Of a stretch of DNA of 64,000 nucleotides, positions 17,347 through 25,811 are shown in pieces; within the stretch, counting starts at the first letter, position 1, and every line of letters starts with the position of its first letter. The notes beneath the pieces were generated by a model, which ran no database searches, had not been told where the DNA came from, and saw only the letters and a program-made list of their open reading frames with translations. The stretch comes from Dyadobacter sp. CECT 9275. Its GTDB lineage: Bacteria; Bacteroidota; Bacteroidia; Cytophagales; Spirosomataceae. The translations under genes were made by a program, and so were the position numbers. Location: contig NZ_CAJRAF010000004.1 of assembly GCF_907164905.1 (NCBI RefSeq), forward strand, positions 124,001 through 188,000, written 5' to 3'.

Positions 17347-17517
17347 GTTTTTGTTGTGCTTTTGGCTATGCGAATTGTCAACATTTACGCGTATTTTCTG
17401 ACGCTTGGTGAGTGGCAAATTTCTCTACAAAATTTAGCCATAGAAAAAGACTTGGATTAACCTAGATGCCTGTGCACAGAACTAACTGCGATTTTCTGTA
17501 AACCGCTGTTATGGCTA

Positions 17518-18642
17518 TTATTTACTCGCCAATTCGATTTGTTTAATTTTTTTTGCTCGTATATTAGCCTTGTTTACATGCAAACTATGGTCAAGCTTTC
17601 CAAGATACTCTGGTCCATCAGAATTTGGATAACAGGCATTCCAAAAATCTAGTGCAATTTTCATGGCTAACTTACTAAAATCACTTGCCTTGTCAATCCA
17701 ATCCTGAGGCTTCATCCAAATTCTCTCTTTGAGAGGAGAATAATGCATCGCAGAATTTCTTAATTGCTCATAGTACTCAAAAAAAAATTTAAAGTCTTCC
17801 GGTATTTGTCCATTATCGGAAACGATAATTACACTTCTCTTGTCCTCGCGAATTATTGATTGAAATTTTTCATTTTTAGATTTCAATTGAAGAAATCTAC
17901 CCTTTTTGAATCCATTTAATAGTTCCCTTTCTGCTTCATCAAGTTTGCCGGTATTTTTTATTAAATAGCTATGACCAACACTATTTACAAACGCCTCTAC
18001 AAAAGCATAAAATGAAATTATAGAAAGTCTACTATGTGCGGCTACCTCAAATTTAATGTCAGTTATTTGATGATAAATCGCTTGTGTAAATTCATTTTTC
18101 CCTTTTTGTTGCTCAATGGTCTTTAATTTATTGCCATATTTAAATAACAGTTTGTGATAATATTTAGCTTTTACTAGGATGCTGAAGGCATCTTTTAATA
18201 AAAATTCTTCCTCGATAGACCCATTTCCTTTATGTGCTGCCAATCCAATTCGATAGTGATAAGGCGTGTCAGAATAAAAATGCAGTTCACGCAAATCCAT
18301 TTGGGCGTCCAACCACCCAAACTCTAAACCATAAGAATAAACATCGTTGCCTGTTTTGAAAAATTCATTGAACTCTGAGGCAACCACTCTCAGTTCCCTT
18401 TTCAGTGGAAACCTGGTCATAAAAATTGAACTCATTTTATTAAATATCTTCCACAGTTCAGGTAATCTATTTTTGACTTCTTCTTCGCTCGAGTTCTTGA
18501 TAAAATCATGAGTGGATGTTACAATTTCTTTAATTTGTCGAAATTTCGCCCCCGGAACAAACGACCCCATAATTTGAAGGTAGACCGCGTGGTCAATTAA
18601 CTCATTTATATTGTTCTGCAAAGATATTTTTGTTTTGGACAT
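17518..18642 (-). CDS. Hypothetical protein with a C-terminal HEPN-like RNxxxH motif
   Basis: A 374-residue soluble, helix-rich protein I cannot assign to a named family. The notable feature is FEYYEQLRNSAMHYSP near residue 300. The R-N-x3-H spacing in a helix after a long all-alpha region is the active-site signature of HEPN ribonucleases (toxins, abortive-infection proteins). Another helix reads SFYAFVEAFVNSVGHSYL near 210. The C-terminus is Lys-rich. The DNA is clearly AT-rich compared with both sides. The gene lies 131 bases downstream of a membrane protein on the same strand that carries the same RNSxxH motif. A paired defence or stress role is an inference; a single short motif is weak evidence. 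Confidence 0.55.
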   Translation of the reverse strand: MSKTKISLQNNINELIDHAVYLQIMGSFVPGAKFRQIKEIVTSTHDFIKNSSEEEVKNRLPELWKIFNKMSSIFMTRFPLKRELRVVASEFNEFFKTGNDVYSYGLEFGWLDAQMDLRELHFYSDTPYHYRIGLAAHKGNGSIEEEFLLKDAFSILVKAKYYHKLLFKYGNKLKTIEQQKGKNEFTQAIYHQITDIKFEVAAHSRLSIISFYAFVEAFVNSVGHSYLIKNTGKLDEAERELLNGFKKGRFLQLKSKNEKFQSIIREDKRSVIIVSDNGQIPEDFKFFFEYYEQLRNSAMHYSPLKERIWMKPQDWIDKASDFSKLAMKIALDFWNACYPNSDGPEYLGKLDHSLHVNKANIRAKKIKQIELASK

Positions 18643-18726
18643 TCAGAGTTGCTTAAATTTTAAGAAAAGTCCTAAATAATTCATGTGATACAGATTTTCA
18701 TGACCACAATTTCGAAATCCATACAA

Positions 18727-18746
18727 GCGGACATAAACGACGGTTA
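18727..18746. repeat. Degenerate copy of the dispersed palindromic repeat
   Basis: GGACATAAACGACGG differs by one base from GGACACAAACGACGG at about 19860, one of the repeat units beside the intact hairpin. It falls in the gap between the two HEPN-like genes. Confidence 0.3.
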
Positions 18747-18773
18747 GAAAAACCGATGTTTGCCGTTGCGTTG

Positions 18774-19619
18774 TTACTCCACTCCAAGTGTACTCCTTAG
18801 TCGATTTAGTAGATTTTCCGATAATTGAACATCGTTTATTGAAACAAATAGATCAGTTCCGTGAACCAAACTGTTACGAAGAGTTATTAGCTCCATTAAG
18901 TTATTTCTCAAATCTATGTCAATCTTTCCCTCACTAAATAATATAGAGACAAGTTTTGTCTTCGCGACTCGTTTTCTTCTAGCACTTTTATAATTATCTA
19001 TGTCTGTAAATAAAAGTGTTGTTCCGTATTTTTCAAGTATATAGTCAATTTGATTGAAATTTTTAAGAAAATTTTCAAGACTTCCACTTTCATTAGCCTT
19101 ATCCGTTGTTGTATTTTCCCTAAGCTTATTGCTTGCTATTTCAATACTGTTTGGATTTAATATTATAATGACAAATGAAATGATTGTAATGAGTGTCGTC
19201 AATATCGTAGAAACAGATATATTTATTAGAAGAGAAAGGGGCGCTAAAAGTTGATTAGTTTCTGCAACAATAACAAGGAAGCAAAGAGCGATTGAAATAC
19301 CTGTCATTATACTTATTCCGGTGATTGAACCGAAATATTCAGACTTCAACAGTAAAATTACTTCTTCGAGTGTTTCATCTTTGTCAGCTTTTCTATCAAG
19401 TTCATTTCTTAGAAAAATATAACCCGTTATTATGAGTCCAAATATCGCAGCGATTACTTGTGATGCGGACGAAAAAAGGTACAGAATTTGATTTTCATTC
19501 AGAATAAATAATGGCTTAATAAGATAAATAACTATACCTGCGAAAGTAAGAGCTACCCAGATCAACAGATTTCGACCAGCATTCTTTGTTACTATCAACT
19601 TTTGAAATTCTTTTAGCAT
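18774..19619 (-). CDS. Membrane protein with C-terminal HEPN-like RNxxxH motif
   Basis: A 281-residue protein with four predicted membrane segments in the N-terminal half: LLIWVALTFAGIVIYLI (about 18-34), LFSSASQVIAAIFGLIITGYI (48-68), GISIMTGISIALCFLVIV (98-115) and ISVSTILTTLITIISFVIIIL (133-153). A cytoplasmic tail follows, ending LMELITLRNSLVHGTDLF near residue 250. The RNSLVH element has HEPN (Rx4-6H) spacing. The layout of a membrane anchor and a terminal ribonuclease-like helix pair is known from some abortive-infection effectors, but I do not recognise this exact protein. It is the upstream gene of an AT-rich pair. Confidence 0.5.
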   Translation of the reverse strand: MLKEFQKLIVTKNAGRNLLIWVALTFAGIVIYLIKPLFILNENQILYLFSSASQVIAAIFGLIITGYIFLRNELDRKADKDETLEEVILLLKSEYFGSITGISIMTGISIALCFLVIVAETNQLLAPLSLLINISVSTILTTLITIISFVIIILNPNSIEIASNKLRENTTTDKANESGSLENFLKNFNQIDYILEKYGTTLLFTDIDNYKSARRKRVAKTKLVSILFSEGKIDIDLRNNLMELITLRNSLVHGTDLFVSINDVQLSENLLNRLRSTLGVE

Positions 19620-19766
19620 AAGGGTGATTGTCTGTCTGTAATATTACAGCGACGTCACATAAACGCAACGCTACTATATCTTCACAAGAATACAATTTTT
19701 ACCCAACAATACAAACCCGATCACTAAAAGCACAGCCATCTAAAATTCAGACCATTAAAAACAAGT

Positions 19767-19823
19767 AAGCCCGTTAACAATGCTGAATACTCTCAACGTA
19801 TCCTGCATTATTAACGGGCTTTT
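19767..19823. terminator. Strong hairpin, probable bidirectional terminator
   Basis: AAGCCCGTTAACAATGC (19767-19783) pairs with GCATTATTAACGGGCTT (19805-19821) at 16 of 17 positions around a 21-base loop. A T-run follows on the plus strand, and the minus strand leaves it into T-rich DNA. It lies downstream of the DUF2147 gene, which is read leftward. Confidence 0.6.
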
Positions 19824-19900
19824 GTGCCGTAGTTTGTGAGGACACAAACTACGGCACAGGACACAAACGACGGCGAACAAACGAAGGCAACAAGGGCACA
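19823..19900. repeat. Perfect 16-bp inverted repeat plus short direct repeats
   Basis: TGTGCCGTAGTTTGTG (19823-19838) and its exact complement (19843-19858) flank the four bases AGGA. Directly after it, four imperfect units of the type ACAAACGAMGGC follow to about 19900. Shortened relatives of the hairpin occur at 12088, 18727 and 26018, all outside genes. This looks like a REP-type element; it may also help terminate the DUF2147 transcript. Confidence 0.55.
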
Positions 19901-19927
19901 AACGAAGGCGGCGCAACGCAATGCCCG

Positions 19928-20305
19928 CTACCGCACTCTGGTCCACATCTGCGACTTGCTCATAAATCCAGCTTTGGCGGATAGTTCCAGGCTGTCGTTG
20001 GTTTTTAGGGTGAGGGTGCAGGGGTAGTTTTTTCCGTGTTTGGGCAGCCATACCTGGCCTGTGTATACGCCCTTGCCATAGGTGATGCCCGTGAGTTGCT
20101 TTTTGCCCACCAGGCTCTGGTCGGGTGCCTGGCGGATCAGGGCCTGGTAGCCACCGCCGTCTTTTACAAATTCAATCACACGGGTTTGGTCCTCGTTGGT
20201 CCATTTGCCCAGGATGGCGTCTGCGCTGGTTTGCGCATGCGCGCCGGTGGTTAGTTCCACTGCCACAAAGAGCAGCATCAGGGTGGATTTCATGCTTTTG
20301 ATCAT
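19928..20305 (-). CDS. DUF2147 family secreted protein
   Basis: A 125-residue protein with a signal peptide ending TTGAHAQ. The mature part has the DUF2147 pattern: ILGKWTNEDQTRVIEFVKDGGGYQALI near residue 30, a stretch around GKKQLTGITYGKGVYTGQVW and LKTNDSLELSAKAGFMSKSQMW near the end. The family is a small lipocalin-like beta-barrel of unknown function in the periplasm. A start at Met5 is equally possible. The gene is single, with its own downstream hairpin. Confidence 0.8.
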   Translation of the reverse strand: MIKSMKSTLMLLFVAVELTTGAHAQTSADAILGKWTNEDQTRVIEFVKDGGGYQALIRQAPDQSLVGKKQLTGITYGKGVYTGQVWLPKHGKNYPCTLTLKTNDSLELSAKAGFMSKSQMWTRVR

Positions 20306-20410
20306 CGCTGTATTTTTTTTGTTTGTACAGCAATTTGACGCGCAAAAGTCAGGGCAGAAAGCTGCTCTTGCCCGAAGCGGGCAAATACCGGAGCGACACG
20401 GGCAGGTGCG

Positions 20411-21655
20411 CTATGGTGCGGTCAGCTGCGCGATTTTACCGGCCAGCACTTTCTTTTCCACAGCCGAGCGGGCCGACGTCAGGGCTTCGCGGTAATGGAA
20501 CAGGGCCCGTTCGGGATGGACGGGGCTGTACAGATAGCCCATTAATCCGTGGTAATGGTTGTTGCCCGCCAGGTTGAGTTTTTCGGCCTCTGCAATGGCC
20601 CTGTCGAAGCCATGTACCTGGGCAACGGCAAAGGCGCGGTTGATCGCCGTGGCAGGCGAGTATTCAAGCACAACGAGCTGGTTGTAGAGTTGCAGGATAT
20701 GTGGCCACTTTTCCACCCCGGAGGTGGTGTGCCAGTAGGCAATCCCGGCCTGCACATGGTAGGTGGATACCGCCTTCGTTTCAAAGGCCTTGAAGAGATA
20801 GTAATTTCCCTTTTCCATCAAAAACTGATCCCATAAGCTGCGGTCCTGGTCTTCATACAGGACCGCTTGCCCGGTATCGTCTGTACGGGCATCGAGGCGG
20901 GAACTTTGAAAACACATCAGCGCGAGTAGCGCACTGGCCTGATGCTTGCCGGTCAGTTTGCTTTCAGCCAAAAGCAGCGCCAGCCGCATCGCCTCCGAGC
21001 ACAGGTCTTTGCGAATAAATGCGTCTTCATTCTGTGAAAAATAACCTTCGTTAAACAACAGGTAGAGTGTTTTCAAAACCATGTCGAAACGCTCGTGAAG
21101 GACGCTGTCCGGTAATTCTTGCAGTCGAAAATGACCCCGCCGCAGATGGTCCCGGCCACGTTGCAGGCGCTTTTTAATGGTCTCTTTGTTAGACAGAAAA
21201 GCATTCGCAATTTCCTCTACGCTAAAACCACACAGGATCTGCAAAGCCAGGCAGACCTGCACCTGGGGCGGGTTGGCAGGATCGCACACCGCAAATAGCA
21301 TCGACAGCTGGCTGTCGGCAATGCGCTCTTCGGTGAATTCAAATGGTGGGGTATGAACGGTTTCTCCCCGACCTATCTCCGCCCTGATCTGGCTTTCGAA
21401 AAGCTGGTGGCGTTTCAGGTAGTCCTTTGCCTTGTTTTTCGCAACCATATACAGCCAGGCCGCAGGGCTGTCCGGAATGCCGTGCACCGGCCAGTGTTCG
21501 GTGGCTTTCAGGAAGGTTTCGCTGGCGATGTCTTCTGCCACCTCGATATGCTCGAACCCAAAATACCGGCTCAGTACAGCCGTCAGTTTCGCATACTCCT
21601 GCCGGAACAGGTGGGGGAGGAGCGTATCGACGGTGCTGTTGGCTGCCTGCATCAT
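20411..21655 (-). CDS. ECF42-type RNA polymerase sigma factor
   Basis: A 414-residue sigma factor: region 2 (VAEDIASETFLKATEHWP near residue 38, then SPAAWLYMVAKNKAKDYLKRH), region 4 (LQILCGFSVEEIANAFLSNKETIKKRLQRG near 145) and a long C-terminal helical/TPR-like extension (LNLAGNNHYHGLMGYLYSPVHPERALFHYREAL). That extension, with a YciI/DGPF gene next door, defines the ECF42 group. In this group there is no classical anti-sigma factor, and the extension is thought to control activity. It is the last gene of an operon of seven overlapping genes; its ATG overlaps the stop of the TfoX-like gene. Targets probably include the YciI gene upstream. Confidence 0.88.
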   Translation of the reverse strand: MMQAANSTVDTLLPHLFRQEYAKLTAVLSRYFGFEHIEVAEDIASETFLKATEHWPVHGIPDSPAAWLYMVAKNKAKDYLKRHQLFESQIRAEIGRGETVHTPPFEFTEERIADSQLSMLFAVCDPANPPQVQVCLALQILCGFSVEEIANAFLSNKETIKKRLQRGRDHLRRGHFRLQELPDSVLHERFDMVLKTLYLLFNEGYFSQNEDAFIRKDLCSEAMRLALLLAESKLTGKHQASALLALMCFQSSRLDARTDDTGQAVLYEDQDRSLWDQFLMEKGNYYLFKAFETKAVSTYHVQAGIAYWHTTSGVEKWPHILQLYNQLVVLEYSPATAINRAFAVAQVHGFDRAIAEAEKLNLAGNNHYHGLMGYLYSPVHPERALFHYREALTSARSAVEKKVLAGKIAQLTAP

Positions 21656-22002
21656 TTTTTCTTTTTGGCGCTGGCCTTTGCCCTCGGGTTAAAATCAAGG
21701 CATTGCTGCATCCAGAACGTAAATTCTTTTTCGCTGCGGACGCGGTCGGGGCTGATATAGCCATATCCTTTGTAGGCCCTGCCGCCGCTGACCATCGACC
21801 GAAAACCCTCTTGTTCGGCAAAGGTATCCTGCAGGGCGGGGTCAAAACGCACCATCATTTCATCACCGCTCACACAAACGCACATTTTCCCGTTGACCAT
21901 AAAAGTGACGCCCTTGAACATTTCCTTTTCTTCAATGTCCAGTCCGGGCACATCGGCCAGATACGCGCGGATGCGGTCGGCCAGGTTCAGATCGTAAGCC
22001 AT
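21652..22002 (-). CDS. TfoX N-terminal domain protein
   Basis: A 116-residue protein. The core, EKEMFKGVTFMVNGKMCVCVSGDEMMVRFDP near residues 25-57 and AYKGYGYISPDRV near 76, matches the TfoX_N fold. Unlike competence TfoX of gamma-proteobacteria it has no C-terminal TfoX domain. It ends in a Lys-rich tail (KASAKKKK). Such single-domain proteins are common beside YciI and ECF42 genes; their role is not known. The stop overlaps the sigma factor start by four bases. Confidence 0.8.
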   Translation of the reverse strand: MAYDLNLADRIRAYLADVPGLDIEEKEMFKGVTFMVNGKMCVCVSGDEMMVRFDPALQDTFAEQEGFRSMVSGGRAYKGYGYISPDRVRSEKEFTFWMQQCLDFNPRAKASAKKKK

Positions 22003-22085
22003 ATATCCCTTTTTTTGTTGCTATAAAAACGCCAAAATGACGACAGGGAATGCCGTCATTTTGCGGTCCGTATTCCGTGAACAAG

Positions 22086-22442
22086 TTAGCTGTTATCCTC
22101 CGGAGTTACTACTTTCCTCACCTCCACATTTCCGCCGATTTTCAGGATAGGGCATGCTTTGGCCAGCACTACCGCCTCCTCGATGGTTTCGGTTTTTACG
22201 ATGAGGTAGCCATTGATGAACTCCTTCACCTCGGTATAGGGGCCGTCGGTCACCACGTCGCCGGGTTTCACCGTTTTACCTTCCGACATCGACAAGCGGT
22301 TGCCTCTGTCGACCAGCTTACCTTGCGCGCCCATGTCACCCATCCAGCCCATCCACTCGGTCATTACCTGCTGCATTTGTTCGGGCGAGGGCTTAAAATC
22401 GTCGCTGATGCTGTTTCTGAAAATCAAAACAAATTCTTTCAT
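22086..22442 (-). CDS. YciI/DGPF family protein
   Basis: A 118-residue protein of the YCII-related superfamily. The defining DGPYTEVKEFINGYLIV segment is near residue 66, preceded by MSEGKTVKPGDVVT, and the N-terminus is the typical KEFVLIFR strand. The ferredoxin-like fold forms dimers; biochemical function is unclear, but the family is the hallmark neighbour and likely target of ECF42 sigma factors. It sits between the TfoX-like gene and the SnoaL-like gene, whose 3' end overlaps its start by 50 bases. Confidence 0.85.
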   Translation of the reverse strand: MKEFVLIFRNSISDDFKPSPEQMQQVMTEWMGWMGDMGAQGKLVDRGNRLSMSEGKTVKPGDVVTDGPYTEVKEFINGYLIVKTETIEEAVVLAKACPILKIGGNVEVRKVVTPEDNS

Positions 22443-22944
22443 TGTTGTATAGTTTTTTATGTTCGTAGCTATGACGACCGGTCGTGCCTGAGGGGGACAA
22501 ACCCGACAAATTTTTTTTCATTCGCTCCTGCGCCCGGGCTGGCAGGCTGGTGTCGCCGCCCTGGCTTTCGAAATTGAACTTCATAGACATGATCAGCCAG
22601 CGGTCGCCCACCTCACACAAAGTGATGTCATAAGTACCGGCCACCAGCCAGCAATCGTCGCCGATCCAGTGCTGCGCCTCGCCCCGCATATGTACCATGG
22701 CCAGGTGGTCGCCCGGCTGTATGTCAAAACCGGATACTTCGTGCTGCGTGCGGTCGAACCCGGGCAGGAAGGCCTCCCAGGCGCTGGTGATTTCCCCGGG
22801 TGTAAGGTTTGTGGCCGGGTTGCCATTCATGGAGGAGTAGTCGAGCAGCACATGCGCATCCATGACCGCCCGCACCTGCTGCCAGTCGCGGGCATCGACA
22901 CTGGCGAAAAGCGCTTTGATGGGTTGTATGATGGGGGCCGTCAT
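22393..22944 (-). CDS. SnoaL/NTF2-like protein with an extended C-terminus
   Basis: The first 145 residues form an NTF2-like domain: IKALFASVDARDWQQVRAVMDAHVLLDYS, PGDHLAMVHMRGEAQHWIGDD and LCEVGDRWLIMSMKFNFESQ. Proteins of this fold are small enzymes or ligand binders. The remaining residues (after LPARAQERMKKNLSGL) are low in secondary structure and read through the leader and first 50 bases of the YciI gene. That overlap is long for this compact operon, so the natural stop may have been lost. The start overlaps the stop of the CPBP protease gene by four bases. Confidence 0.75.
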   Translation of the reverse strand: MTAPIIQPIKALFASVDARDWQQVRAVMDAHVLLDYSSMNGNPATNLTPGEITSAWEAFLPGFDRTQHEVSGFDIQPGDHLAMVHMRGEAQHWIGDDCWLVAGTYDITLCEVGDRWLIMSMKFNFESQGGDTSLPARAQERMKKNLSGLSPSGTTGRHSYEHKKLYNNERICFDFQKQHQRRF

Positions 22945-23765
22945 CGTGTTATTTTTTCGGTTGCGGACAAATTTTTTGGTTTAAAAATCAGGATGGTTAC
23001 GATGCCCCAAACAGTAATCAGCATGCCCATGTAGTTGACAATGTTCTGATCGGTAAAATCGGCCAGGAAAGCGATGTCGATGGTCGAATGAAAAATGGCG
23101 CAGACGAGCAGGCTGGCCCTGGAGCTGTTGTAAAGCCAGCTGAGCAGGATACTGCCGGTGAGCAGGCTGAATAGCCACCCGAAGGTGCCGCCGATGCCCA
23201 TATCCATAAAACCGGGGCGGTACAGGAACAGCGGCCAGTGCCACAGCGCCCAGAACAGCGTAAGGATCACACTCGCCCACAACGCATTGTACCGCGCCTG
23301 CAAACGGGGCAGGGCAAAGCCACGCCAGCCCACCTCTTCGCCAAAACCGAAAAACAGCAGGTTGTAACACAGGAAGCTGATAAAGTTAAATTCGGGAAAC
23401 TCTTTGGCGACAAACAACCCGGAGAGCTGCATGGGCTGGTGATTCAGTAGCTGGTTCAGCGCCGCGGCCATCACCGCGAGCAGAAAGGGGGCAAACAACG
23501 CAACAACGACATATAGCAGCGGCCTTACTTTGAACATTTGCCGTACGATGGTTTTGGTACCTTGTTCACCTTCAAACAGTCCGGTGCAGATCAATGCGGC
23601 AATCATGGGTCCGAGTCCGCCGATGCCATGGTGGAACGGCCATACAGGCAGGCCCCGGATGCCGATAGCGGGGCCGTACAGCGGCAGCCAGATGACCCAG
23701 CTGATCAGATAGGCCAGCGTAAAATAGACGACAAGGGATTTTGTGGGGGTAATTTTCTGTTGCAT
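22941..23765 (-). CDS. CPBP family intramembrane metalloprotease
   Basis: A 274-residue multi-pass membrane protein of the CPBP (Abi/CAAX protease) family. Motif 1 is GFGEEVGWRG near residue 143 (EExxxR). Motif 2 is the WALWHWPL segment near 170 with its His, and motif 3 is the IFHSTIDIAF segment near 233. These supply the residues of an intramembrane glutamate/histidine protease. About seven hydrophobic segments are visible. In this operon it could process a membrane regulator, but that is speculation. It follows the LytTR gene by 30 bases. Confidence 0.85.
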   Translation of the reverse strand: MQQKITPTKSLVVYFTLAYLISWVIWLPLYGPAIGIRGLPVWPFHHGIGGLGPMIAALICTGLFEGEQGTKTIVRQMFKVRPLLYVVVALFAPFLLAVMAAALNQLLNHQPMQLSGLFVAKEFPEFNFISFLCYNLLFFGFGEEVGWRGFALPRLQARYNALWASVILTLFWALWHWPLFLYRPGFMDMGIGGTFGWLFSLLTGSILLSWLYNSSRASLLVCAIFHSTIDIAFLADFTDQNIVNYMGMLITVWGIVTILIFKPKNLSATEKITR

Positions 23766-23795
23766 ATTTTTCTTGGGTTGGGTCGATGCTGCGGC

Positions 23796-24560
23796 TCACA
23801 AGCCTTCGAGCCAATGCAGGAACTCGGTGGCTTTGGCCTTACTGACTACGATAATTTCAGGTGTATTCACGATCAGTTTGATGACGAGTTTGCGGGCAAA
23901 AAATTTCTCGGCATTACCGATCGCAGCCCGGTTGATCAGAAACTGGCGGTTGGCCCTCCAAAACAGGGCCGGGTCCAGCACCTTTTCCAGCTCTTCGAGC
24001 TTGGCCGAAAGGTGGTATTGCTGTCCGCTCAGGGTCGTGATGTTAACCAGGGTTTTGTCCAGGTAAAAAAAAGCGATGTCCTTTACCTGCACGGGTATGA
24101 TCTTTTCTTTCTGGTACACCAGCAGAGCCGTTTTGTAGGACTGTCCCACCTGCCGGAGCAGTCCACTTAGTTTCTGGCCTTCCTGTTGTTTTTCAAAAAC
24201 CGATTTGAGCGCATGAAACTTGTCGAGCGCCTTTTCGATCTTCGTACGGGTGACGGGTTTGAGCAGGTAACTTACCGCATGTGTATCAAAGGCTTCCATG
24301 AGGTACTCGTCAAAAGCGGTGCAGAAGATGACCGGACTACGGACCGTTACCTGGTTGAAGATTTCAAAACACAGCCCGTCGGCGAGCTGAATATCCGAAA
24401 AGATCAGGTCGGGCTGGGGGTTGGCTGCCAGCCAGGCCAGCGACTGCTCCACAGAATCGAGCGTGGCCAGTACGCGTATGTCGGCATCGATCTGCCGGAT
24501 TGTGGAGGCGAGCTCCCTGGCGGCGCGCGCCTCATCTTCAATGATCAGTACGTCGGTCAT
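23796..24560 (-). CDS. LytTR family response regulator
   Basis: A 254-residue two-domain regulator. The receiver starts TDVLIIEDEARAAREL, with the acceptor Asp in DLIFSDIQLADG (about residue 57) and the Lys in YLLKPVTRTKIEKAL. The C-terminal LytTR DNA-binding domain contains IIPVQVKDIAFFYLDKTLVNI and FWRANRQFLINRAAI near 205-220. Its ATG overlaps the stop of the histidine kinase by four bases, so they form one two-component system. It probably controls this operon. Confidence 0.92.
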   Translation of the reverse strand: MTDVLIIEDEARAARELASTIRQIDADIRVLATLDSVEQSLAWLAANPQPDLIFSDIQLADGLCFEIFNQVTVRSPVIFCTAFDEYLMEAFDTHAVSYLLKPVTRTKIEKALDKFHALKSVFEKQQEGQKLSGLLRQVGQSYKTALLVYQKEKIIPVQVKDIAFFYLDKTLVNITTLSGQQYHLSAKLEELEKVLDPALFWRANRQFLINRAAIGNAEKFFARKLVIKLIVNTPEIIVVSKAKATEFLHWLEGL

Positions 24561-25555
24561 GCAAGCGGTAGTTTGATGGTGAAGGTATCGGTGCCTTTTT
24601 CGATCCGGATTTCGCGGTTGAACAGCAGGCGGTAGCGCTGCATCACATTGTCGAGCCCGATTCCCGCGCCGGGCTGCACCGACGTTTTGGGTTGCAGGTT
24701 ATTGACTACTTCCAGGAAACCCTGCCCGTCGGTTCTGATGTCGATACGCAGCCGCCTCGCGGCCGAGGCCACGTTGTGTCTGACCGCATTTTCCACCAGA
24801 AGTTGCAGTGTGAGCGGGGGGATCTTCGCGGAAAGGAAACGCGGATCAACAGCAATGTGTATGTCAATGGCCGCTTCCAGTCTCATTTTGATGATATACA
24901 GATACGAATCGATGAAATTAAGCTCCTGTTGCAGCGTCGCCGTATCGCTGTCCTTGTATTGCAACACATAACGGTATACGTTGGCCAGCTCGGACACATA
25001 GTCCTTCACCAGCTGTTCATCGGTCAGCGTGCTGAGGGTATTGAGTGTATTAAAAAGAAAGTGCGGGCTGAGCTGCTCTTTGAGCGAGGAAAGATTGGCG
25101 GCAAGCTGCGCCCGTTTCAGTTCCCCGATTTCGAGCAAGTGACGCTGCTTTTCGGCGAGAATATGGAGGTAGTAAGCGATGAAATAAAACAATCCGCTGA
25201 TCACCACACTCCGCAGCAGTAAGATGTAGGGGCGCTTGCTTTCGGCTATTTCAGGCAGCAGCAGCGCGTTCGGGCTGATGGCGGAAAATATCGGGTCGAG
25301 CAAAAAGGCGATCCCGCTGACGCCTCCAATGGCCAGGATCGCCAGCAGCACCTGATTCACCTTCCAGCGCCGCGACCGCGCCAGGATCAGCTGATGGGCC
25401 ATCCAGCAGCAGAGACAGAACGTAAAGTTGTAGGCGACACTGACACCGGCAAGTCGAAATTCAAAATGTTCCATACGGATCACCCTGGGCAGCGAAGCGA
25501 TAAGCGCCACCCCCAGCGATACGATCAGTCCGGGAATCAGGTTTTGTTTTTTCAC
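24557..25555 (-). CDS. LytS-type sensor histidine kinase
   Basis: A 332-residue kinase with several N-terminal membrane helices (LIPGLIVSLGVALIASL, VAYNFTFCLCCWMAHQLIL, VNQVLLAILAIGGVSGIAFLL, SVVISGLFYFIAYYLHIL). The His_kinase domain begins with LSPHFLFNTLNTLSTL near residue 165. The ATP-binding part has LLVENAVRHNV near 250 and GAGIGLDNVMQRYRL near 297. No extracytoplasmic ligand domain is visible. It is the first gene of a seven-gene operon. Confidence 0.92.
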   Translation of the reverse strand: MKKQNLIPGLIVSLGVALIASLPRVIRMEHFEFRLAGVSVAYNFTFCLCCWMAHQLILARSRRWKVNQVLLAILAIGGVSGIAFLLDPIFSAISPNALLLPEIAESKRPYILLLRSVVISGLFYFIAYYLHILAEKQRHLLEIGELKRAQLAANLSSLKEQLSPHFLFNTLNTLSTLTDEQLVKDYVSELANVYRYVLQYKDSDTATLQQELNFIDSYLYIIKMRLEAAIDIHIAVDPRFLSAKIPPLTLQLLVENAVRHNVASAARRLRIDIRTDGQGFLEVVNNLQPKTSVQPGAGIGLDNVMQRYRLLFNREIRIEKGTDTFTIKLPLA

Positions 25556-25811
25556 GGTGCAAAGGTAGTCAGGCCAACTTCGATCAAAACACCAACGAAC
25601 TTCTCAGGCAGGCATAATACAATGAGAAGCGGGCAAATACCTGACTGGAATGTTTTGTCAGGTTCATTTTAATATCTGTCTGTACTCTTAAGTAAAACCT
25701 CAAATATTGGGTAAATCCACTCAGCATTAATAATTTGCCGCTCTTAAAAAATACATTTAACCATATTTCTCAATGTTTTAGCTTTCCGTCCATTAAAACT
25801 AATACTGATAT

